In this document: positions 1 to 5,136 of the stretch, one piece after another
Numbering within the stretch: position 1 is the first letter of the stretch
How the letters are laid out: each line of letters opens with the position of its first letter
Source: an uncultured Bacteroidota bacterium
GTDB lineage: Bacteria; Bacteroidota; Bacteroidia; Chitinophagales; Chitinophagaceae
Reading direction: 5' to 3'
DNA: 5,136 nucleotides
NCBI GenBank assembly: GCA_903835145.1
Contig: CAILMA010000273.1
Span: 1 to 5,136, forward strand
Notes under the pieces: generated by a model
The model's database searches: none
Told to the model about the DNA's origin: nothing
What the model saw: only the letters and a program-made list of their open reading frames with translations
Translations under genes and position numbers: made by a program

Positions 1-96
1 CCTGAACTCAATTACAGAATTTATCCTTAATGGTGTACTTTATTTGATCACCTTCCCTAACCAGTTGTTAATTAAAAAAGAGGTTTCAACACTAAT

Positions 97-127
97 AAAA
101 AAAGACTGCACGTTAGGCGCAGTCTTT
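97..127 (-). terminator. Rho-independent terminator after coxA
   Basis: A perfect 9-bp inverted repeat (AAAGACTGC at 101-109 and GCAGTCTTT at 119-127) encloses a 9-base loop. Read on the minus strand, the stem runs straight into a run of seven T (103-97), the classic layout of an intrinsic terminator. It begins 26 bases after the coxA stop codon, so it should end the actE-actF-coxB-coxA transcript. On the plus strand the stem is followed only by TTTCTATAATATAG, a poor U-tract, so termination is expected mainly for minus-strand transcription. Confidence 0.9.
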
Positions 128-153
128 CTATAATATAGTTGTCGATGATTTAA

Positions 154-1977
154 TTAATGCGATTCTTCGCCGGGCCTCAAAGGAGTAGTCTGAGAGATAA
201 AATCTCCACCATGACCATCATCTTTGTAGTCATATGGCCAACGATAAACCTCAGGAATATCTCCTTCCCAGTTACCATGTCCCGGGTTGATAGGTGTTGT
301 CCATTCAAGAGTTGTAGAGCCCCATGGGTTAGGGTTGGTCACTTTTCTACCGCGGAAAATGCTTGAAAAGAAGTTAACTACAAACAACAACTGAGCAAAG
401 AAAACTATCGTCGCAATCACGCTTATGAAAGCATTAATGTCCTGGAAATGTTTGAAAGATTCCCATGCGCTGTAATCGTAATAACGGCGTGGCATACCTG
501 CAATACCCTCATAATGCATAGGCCAGAAAATAAGATAAGCACCCATGATGGTTATAAAGAAGTGTATGTAACCAAGTGTATTGTTCATGAAGCGACCAAA
601 CATCTTAGGGAACCAGTGATAAATACCTGCGAACATACCGAAGAACGCGGATACACCCATTACTATATGGAAGTGCGCTACAACGAAGTAAGTATCGTGA
701 AGGTGAATATCGATTGCAGAGTTACCAAGGAACAAACCTGTAAGACCACCAGAGATAAACAATGATACGAAACCTATTGCAAACAACATAGGTGGGTTAA
801 AACGAAGGTTACCCCTCCACATTGTCGTTAACCAGTTGAACACTTTTACAGCTGAAGGTACAGCAATAAGCAACGTCAACAATACAAATATGGACCCAAG
901 GAACGGACTCATACCGGTTACGAACATATGGTGAGCCCATACAAGGAACGCAAGCAATGTGATACCAATCAAAGAAATGATCATCGCAAAGTAACCAAAG
1001 ATAGGCTTACGGCTGTGTGTTGAAAGAACCTCAGATGCCATACCCATACCCGGAAGCATGATTATATATACCTCAGGGTGACCAAGGAACCAAAACAAAT
1101 GCTGGTAAAGGATAGGAGAACCACCGATGTTTGGCAACGCCTTACCACCTATAAAGATTTCAGAAAGGTAGAAGCTTGTTCCGAAGTTACGGTCAAATAT
1201 CAACAAAACGACACCAGAGAAAAGAACAGGGAAAGAAAGTACCCCAAGTACTGATGTAAACAACAACGCCCAAACAGTAAGTGGCATTCTTGTCATGGTC
1301 ATACCCTTGGTACGCATGTTAAGAATAGTACTAATATAGTTAAGACCACCTAAAAGCGAAGACACTACGAACAATGCCATACCCATAAGCCAAAGATCCA
1401 TTCCTAAACCAGAACCAATTGACGCCTCCTTCAAAGCACTTAACGGAGGGTAGGTTGTCCATCCACCAGAAGCTGGTCCTGTCTCAACAAACAGAGAAAT
1501 TAACATGATGATGCTTGCAACAAAGAAGAACCAATAGGAAAGCATGTTCATAAAAGGCGATGCCATATCACGTGCACCTATCTGTAGAGGTATAAGTAGG
1601 TTCGCAAAGGTACCGCTCAAGCCAGCTGTAAGTACAAAGAATACAAGGATCGTTCCGTGCATGGTAATCAATGCATAATAGAACTCAGGTGTAAGTTTAC
1701 CACCCTTCGCCCAATCACCGAGGAATTTTTCCATAATAGGGAATGTAGAATCGGGGAAACCCAATTGCAAGCGAAAGAAAACTGACATCAATGCACCGAT
1801 CATCGCCCAAATAATACCGGTAACCAAGAATTGTTTACAGATCATTTTATGATCCATACTGAAAATATACTTCCAGATAAAGTGTTGTTCGTGATGTTCG
1901 TGGGCGTGATGTTCCGTTGCCGCATGTCCGTGGTGCGTTGCAACTGGCCCGTCAATAATAATTTCTCCGTTATTCAT
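154..1977 (-). CDS. coxA: Cytochrome c oxidase subunit I (A-type haem-copper oxidase)
   Basis: This is the catalytic subunit of an aa3-type terminal oxidase. It sits in the inner membrane, reduces O2 to water and pumps protons. The 607-residue protein has about twelve membrane helices (roughly residues 48-540) and a soluble C-terminal tail. All cofactor ligands are visible: H107 and H437 for low-spin haem a; H435 for haem a3; H300, H349 and H350 for CuB; Y304 in GHPEVY, expected to be cross-linked to H300. E302 in that motif marks the A1 subtype. D-channel residues N126, D137 and N144 and K-channel residues S375 and K378 are present. H427/D428 (Mg/Mn site) and R497/R498 (haem propionates) match the mitochondrial enzyme. 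The N-terminus has nine His within residues 15-32. The start is preceded by AAAAAGTGCAAAA with no Shine-Dalgarno sequence. The gene is last in the operon, 34 bases after coxB, and ends with TAA just before a terminator. Confidence 0.98.
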   Translation of the reverse strand: MNNGEIIIDGPVATHHGHAATEHHAHEHHEQHFIWKYIFSMDHKMICKQFLVTGIIWAMIGALMSVFFRLQLGFPDSTFPIMEKFLGDWAKGGKLTPEFYYALITMHGTILVFFVLTAGLSGTFANLLIPLQIGARDMASPFMNMLSYWFFFVASIIMLISLFVETGPASGGWTTYPPLSALKEASIGSGLGMDLWLMGMALFVVSSLLGGLNYISTILNMRTKGMTMTRMPLTVWALLFTSVLGVLSFPVLFSGVVLLIFDRNFGTSFYLSEIFIGGKALPNIGGSPILYQHLFWFLGHPEVYIIMLPGMGMASEVLSTHSRKPIFGYFAMIISLIGITLLAFLVWAHHMFVTGMSPFLGSIFVLLTLLIAVPSAVKVFNWLTTMWRGNLRFNPPMLFAIGFVSLFISGGLTGLFLGNSAIDIHLHDTYFVVAHFHIVMGVSAFFGMFAGIYHWFPKMFGRFMNNTLGYIHFFITIMGAYLIFWPMHYEGIAGMPRRYYDYSAWESFKHFQDINAFISVIATIVFFAQLLFVVNFFSSIFRGRKVTNPNPWGSTTLEWTTPINPGHGNWEGDIPEVYRWPYDYKDDGHGGDFISQTTPLRPGEESH

Positions 1978-2011
1978 TTTTGCACTTTTTATGACTATAA
2001 TGTATAGCCGA

Positions 2012-3070
2012 TTATTTCATCGAAACCGCTTTTACTGAATCTGCTTTTGCACCTGATTTTAAAGAATCATTAGCTGCCGGAGCAGGTGCTCCACCTGGCA
2101 TATTTAAGGCATAATAAGATTTTTGGTCGCTTAACCATTTGTCGTATTCCGCCTGCGTTTCAACAATAACTGTACCTCTCATAGAGTAGTGACCTTTTCC
2201 GCACATTTGGTCACAAGAAATTTCATAAACAAAATTTGGATTGCCAGTGATTCGTTTCATTGAATCTGTGGTGATGGTTGGTTTAAACCACATGGTAGTT
2301 GTTATCCCCGGTACAGCATCTATCTTCATACGAAAATGAACCAAACCAACATCATGTATAACATCCCTCGAACCAATCAACAACTTAACAGGCTTATTAA
2401 CCACAACGTGCAACTCGCCACTTTGAGAGATAACATCGTCCATATTGTGTGGATCGCTCCAATCAAGACCCAGCACGTTGGTGGCATCATTGATTTTTCT
2501 AAAATCCCTTTTACCAAGCTCATTGTCTTTACCAGGGTAGCGAATGAGCCAGTTAAACTGCTTACCCACTACTTCTACAACAGTCGCATCGGCAGGCGCA
2601 ACAGAAGTAACGGCAGCCCAGTTTTTCAACCCAATTGCAACCAATATAGCCATAGCGATAGCAGGTATCGTTGTCCACAACAACTCCAATTTATTACTGT
2701 GAGCGAAATAGTATGAGGTACGAGTTTCAGTAGATTGATATCTGAAAGCAAACCAAAACAAAACTGCCTGAGTAGCGAAGAACACGATACCTGTGGTAAC
2801 AAGCGTCACAAAGAACATACTGTCATAGTTCACACCCGTATCACAGGCAGCAACTGGAAGCATCAAGTTCTTGAAATAGTTGTTACAAGCCCATATACCA
2901 TATAACCCAAGCAGGAACATGATAACAAGCAACCATGCAATCACGCGATTGGTTTTGAATTTCACTTTTTCCTCGCCCCGCATTACTGACGCGTATTCGC
3001 TTGCTTTACCTATCTGGTATATTATAATAAAAACCAGAACTATCAAAAGTATTGTTATTAATCCCGACAT
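2012..3070 (-). CDS. coxB: Cytochrome c oxidase subunit II (CuA subunit)
   Basis: This subunit accepts electrons from cytochrome c at a binuclear CuA centre in the periplasm and passes them to haem a of CoxA. The 352-residue protein has four predicted helices (about 3-20, 43-60, 85-109 and 130-149), two more than the usual two. A cupredoxin domain follows, from about 162 to 312. CuA ligands are H239, C286, C290, H294 and M297, with Q288 where most A-type enzymes have Glu. The aromatic stretch KQFNW (170-174) corresponds to HQWYW of the mitochondrial protein, so the usual electron-entry Trp is F172. Between that stretch and GELHVVVNKPV lies an insert of about 35 residues (181-215). The last 28 residues form a Gly/Ala/Ser/Lys-rich tail. 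There is no CxxCH, so this is not a caa3-type fusion. It lies 63 bases after actF and 34 before coxA; the leader lacks a Shine-Dalgarno sequence. Confidence 0.97.
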   Translation of the reverse strand: MSGLITILLIVLVFIIIYQIGKASEYASVMRGEEKVKFKTNRVIAWLLVIMFLLGLYGIWACNNYFKNLMLPVAACDTGVNYDSMFFVTLVTTGIVFFATQAVLFWFAFRYQSTETRTSYYFAHSNKLELLWTTIPAIAMAILVAIGLKNWAAVTSVAPADATVVEVVGKQFNWLIRYPGKDNELGKRDFRKINDATNVLGLDWSDPHNMDDVISQSGELHVVVNKPVKLLIGSRDVIHDVGLVHFRMKIDAVPGITTTMWFKPTITTDSMKRITGNPNFVYEISCDQMCGKGHYSMRGTVIVETQAEYDKWLSDQKSYYALNMPGGAPAPAANDSLKSGAKADSVKAVSMK

Positions 3071-3133
3071 GGTCGTTCAGCTTATTTTCTAATTAAATAT
3101 ATTATTCTTGTCTTGTACTATTCGTTGTTCTTA

Positions 3134-4357
3134 CTATGCAATGTGAATTGCAGTCTCTTTCAACATGATGTGGTTGTTAGGAACCAGTGATGATTTGGTA
3201 AGCGTACGTGACACTGTTGTAATCAGTATACCAACAAAACCAATGAATGTTCCAATTTCAAACCAATTCAGATGCCAATGTTCACCTAATGGACCAGGCA
3301 TAATCATCTGGAAGAAATCAAGCCAGTGACCGAATATGATCAACATCGCAACAAAAGTAATTGTAAAATAATTTCTCTTGCTCGGACGCGCCATAAGGAT
3401 GATGAATGGCATTACGAAGTTGATGATGAAGTTTGCATAGAATATTACGCTGTAAGGACCCTGCTGACGTAATTTGAAATAAACTGTTTCATCAGGAATA
3501 TTTGCGTACCAGATCAACATGTACTGTGCAAACCAAAGGTAGGTCCAGAAGATGGTGAACGCAAACATGAACTTACCTAAATCATGCATGTGCTCCTTAG
3601 TTACAAGCTCAAGATTTCCCTGGTTTTTAAGATAAACAACCCAAAGTAGAATCAAAGACATACCACTAACAAATGAACTTGCGAAGTTGTACCAGCTAAA
3701 CAAAGTAGAAAACCAGTGCGCCTGAATACTCATAACCCAATACCAAGGGATAGTGCTCATCTGAGTAAGACCATATACGATGAGGAAAAGACCGGAAAGA
3801 CGGAAAACTTTCCAATAAATCTTGGTGTCATTCTTAGGAGCACTTTCCTGAGCAATGGATAACTCCCTGAATTTCTTACCAAAAAACGCCCACAACCCAA
3901 CTGCAACAGCAGAAAAACTAATAAACATTGTCGGGTTAAGGAAGGGCTTCTTACCAAGGAGCACCTTATCATCACCCGGTGTAACCCATGGATAGATAGT
4001 GTTGTGACCGGCTGAATCTCTGAAACCAAAGATAATAAGGCAGGTTATGATAAGAGTAATAACGCCAAATATCCACACGTTAGCACCGATGGCTTCTGGC
4101 ACCCTGCGATAAGCAGTCAACCAGGCGCCCTGAGCAAGGGATACAGCAGCCTGTACAAAAATACTAACACCTGTAATAAAGGTAAAGAAAACACTATTGT
4201 GCAGGAGTACAGCCCAAAACCGGGTCTTATCCATATCTGTACTATGTGAGCCCATCAACAGGACGGCAATACCACATATCAGCGTTAGCACACCTACACC
4301 TATCAGCATCATGCCGGTATTCTTTAATCGCGCAGGTATCTCAAAACGGTCATTCAT
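3134..4357 (-). CDS. actF: Alternative complex III membrane subunit ActF (NrfD/PsrC family)
   Basis: This is an integral membrane subunit of ACIII, the quinol:cytochrome c oxidoreductase that replaces the bc1 complex in many Bacteroidota. The 407 residues form about ten hydrophobic helices (near 13-35, 47-75, 91-112, 141-160, 184-206, 218-243, 261-286, 304-323, 331-353 and 363-385), the number expected for the NrfD-like subunits ActC and ActF. Recognisable stretches are WVMSIQAHWFSTLFSWYNF (207-225) and KFMFAFTIFWTYLWFAQYM (262-280), followed by IWYANIPDET. It is called ActF rather than ActC because it follows the monohaem cytochrome actE and precedes coxB. In the family ActC is thought to hold the quinol site, while ActF is a paralogue discussed mainly for possible proton conduction; that role is not visible here. 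The start ATG overlaps a second, out-of-frame ATG four bases on. The stop is TAG. The spacer to actE is 32 bases. Confidence 0.93.
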   Translation of the reverse strand: MNDRFEIPARLKNTGMMLIGVGVLTLICGIAVLLMGSHSTDMDKTRFWAVLLHNSVFFTFITGVSIFVQAAVSLAQGAWLTAYRRVPEAIGANVWIFGVITLIITCLIIFGFRDSAGHNTIYPWVTPGDDKVLLGKKPFLNPTMFISFSAVAVGLWAFFGKKFRELSIAQESAPKNDTKIYWKVFRLSGLFLIVYGLTQMSTIPWYWVMSIQAHWFSTLFSWYNFASSFVSGMSLILLWVVYLKNQGNLELVTKEHMHDLGKFMFAFTIFWTYLWFAQYMLIWYANIPDETVYFKLRQQGPYSVIFYANFIINFVMPFIILMARPSKRNYFTITFVAMLIIFGHWLDFFQMIMPGPLGEHWHLNWFEIGTFIGFVGILITTVSRTLTKSSLVPNNHIMLKETAIHIA

Positions 4358-4389
4358 TGTATGCTACTTTTATATTACAATTACAAAAT

Positions 4390-5058
4390 TTATTTCATTT
4401 TCGCGGCAAGTTCCTTACCTGTTGGCTTAGCTGCGGCCTTAGCCGTTGTATCAGCCTTTGGAGCTGCTGACTCACCAAGTGTAAACGCATCACCACCATT
4501 TTCAGACTGAACTTTCTTTATGTAGGCAATAACCATCCAGCGTTGTTTCTGATCGAGCTGACTTGCATAAGAGCCCATCATGTTTTTGCCGTACTTTATA
4601 CCTGCATAAATCTGTCCATAAGGTATGTGCAGGTATTTAGCATCTTTAAAATTGGCAGGCATTGCAGCAAACTTACCACTTGAATAAAGCGGACCATTAC
4701 CATCAAGTGCTGTACCATGGCAGATGCCACAATAAATATTGAAAAGACGACCACCTTCTTTTACTTCATCGGCTGTAAAATGCTCAGTCGTTGTAAAAGC
4801 TTTGTAAGCAATGGTATCACCTTCAACTAAATGATCAGGCAAGCCATGCTCCCTTGCAACGGTACCCGCTACAGGAGGCCTGCTTGTAAGGCTATCTCCG
4901 AAATTAGGGTTAGCGGTATAAGATTCGTATGCCCGGGAATAAGTCATATCAGGCGCATAGATGTGACCTGGAGTCCGGCGAAGATTGCCAGAATCGCACG
5001 AAGCCAATCCGAGGGAAATACCAAGGCCTGCTATAACTATGCTCTTAATCTTGTTCAT
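4390..5058 (-). CDS. actE: Alternative complex III monohaem cytochrome c lipoprotein ActE
   Basis: This is the electron-output cytochrome subunit of ACIII, anchored by lipid to the periplasmic face of the inner membrane. The 222-residue precursor starts with a short basic N-terminus and hydrophobic stretch ending in the lipobox LASC, so cleavage before C21 and lipidation are expected. The region 27-48 (RRTPGHIYAPDM and on) resembles other Bacteroidota ActE proteins. A single class I cytochrome c domain spans about 95-186: the haem motif is C110-G-I-C113-H114. The distal ligand is probably M161 (or M160) in GKNMMGSY, with a final amphipathic helix QRWMVIAYIKKVQ. The protein ends in an Ala/Lys-rich tail (196-222). 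The start fits the signal peptide exactly; the leader TTTATTTTCAAT has no Shine-Dalgarno sequence. It lies 32 bases before actF. A generic cytochrome c is the alternative, but the neighbours favour ActE. Confidence 0.94.
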   Translation of the reverse strand: MNKIKSIVIAGLGISLGLASCDSGNLRRTPGHIYAPDMTYSRAYESYTANPNFGDSLTSRPPVAGTVAREHGLPDHLVEGDTIAYKAFTTTEHFTADEVKEGGRLFNIYCGICHGTALDGNGPLYSSGKFAAMPANFKDAKYLHIPYGQIYAGIKYGKNMMGSYASQLDQKQRWMVIAYIKKVQSENGGDAFTLGESAAPKADTTAKAAAKPTGKELAAKMK

Positions 5059-5136
5059 ATTGAAAATAAATATTCAAGTAATTATGAAATAGTAATCAGA
5101 AAAAAAATTCATTAACCCTGACACTACATTTTATTC
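5059..5136 (-). other. AT-rich spacer upstream of actE
   Basis: This 78-base leader precedes the actE start and continues past the window edge. It contains a T8 run on the minus strand (5107-5100) but no stem before it, so it is not a terminator. All three minus-strand frames carry stop codons here (TAA at 5133-5131, TAG at 5126-5124, TGA at 5098-5096). An upstream gene, expected to be actD, must therefore end at or before one of these; the sequence inside the window is too short to say which. No convincing Bacteroidota-type promoter (TTG and TAnnTTTG) was found. Confidence 0.4.

Noticed and set aside
1..96. Possible tail of a gene at the left edge: plus-strand frame 1 is open to a TAA at 28-30, and frame 2 is open from 2 to a TAA at 131-133.
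   Set aside because: The frame 1 fragment is only nine codons. Frame 2 runs through the terminator hairpin and has no recognisable motif. Neither supports a gene call.
448..765. A 105-codon plus-strand open frame opposite coxA.
   Set aside because: It lies wholly inside coxA on the other strand. The minus-strand frame carries every haem and copper ligand, and the plus-strand product has no recognisable domain. Other open frames at 157-366, 2336-2716, 2880-3092, 3757-4029, 4197-4470 and 4831-5115 are shadows for the same reason.
1995..2007. Small inverted repeat CTATA-ATG-TATAG in the coxB-coxA spacer.
   Set aside because: The 5-bp stem is entirely A/T except for one pair and has a 3-base loop. 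It is too weak for a terminator or a stable mRNA processing structure.
2012..3070. CoxB as a caa3-type subunit II with fused cytochrome c.
   Set aside because: No CxxCH motif occurs in the protein, and it ends in a low-complexity tail about 40 residues after the cupredoxin domain.
3094..3101. Minus-strand TATATTTA in the actF-coxB spacer, one base from the Bacteroidota -7 element TAnnTTTG.
   Set aside because: There is no TTG at the expected -33 distance and the whole spacer is AT-rich, so a chance match is likely. A transcription start map would decide.
5100..5107. T8 run on the minus strand upstream of actE, considered as a terminator ending an upstream unit.
   Set aside because: No stem longer than about 3 bp precedes it, so it does not separate actE from the genes upstream.

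Overview
The window carries the 3' half of a respiratory operon, all on the minus strand (transcribed from the right edge towards the left). In transcription order it holds actE and actF, the last two subunits of alternative complex III (ACIII, a quinol:cytochrome c oxidoreductase), then coxB and coxA, subunits II and I of an A-type haem-copper cytochrome c oxidase. A rho-independent terminator follows coxA. This order is typical of Bacteroidota. The protein details also fit that phylum, possibly a Chitinophagia/Sphingobacteriia-like member: a Gln in the CuA loop, a four-helix subunit II with an insert in the cupredoxin domain, a His-rich subunit I N-terminus, and A-rich leaders without Shine-Dalgarno sequences. 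The lineage call is inference from protein style, not from a search.

Layout from right to left. 5136-5059: AT-rich spacer before actE; the upstream ACIII genes (actA-actD would be expected) lie outside the window. 5058-4390: actE, a lipoprotein monohaem cytochrome c. 4389-4358: 32-base spacer. 4357-3134: actF, a ten-helix NrfD-family membrane subunit. 3133-3071: 63-base AT-rich spacer. 3070-2012: coxB. 2011-1978: 34-base spacer. 1977-154: coxA. 127-97: terminator. 96-1: short stretch with no supported gene.

How the genes work together: ACIII oxidises membrane quinol without a Rieske protein, and electrons leave through c-type haem subunits such as ActE on the periplasmic side. CoxB takes them at its binuclear CuA site and passes them to haem a and the haem a3/CuB centre of CoxA, where O2 is reduced to water and protons are pumped. 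An ACIII-aa3 oxidase supercomplex is known structurally from Flavobacterium johnsoniae, so these four subunits probably belong to one physical assembly. CoxB has no fused cytochrome c domain and no separate soluble cytochrome c gene is present here. That makes direct ActE-to-CuA transfer, or a carrier encoded elsewhere, the open choices.

All four genes are intact with every expected cofactor ligand. This is a conserved core-metabolism locus. I see no mobile element, CRISPR, RNA gene or undescribed system. The points worth a second look are details of the oxidase subunits.
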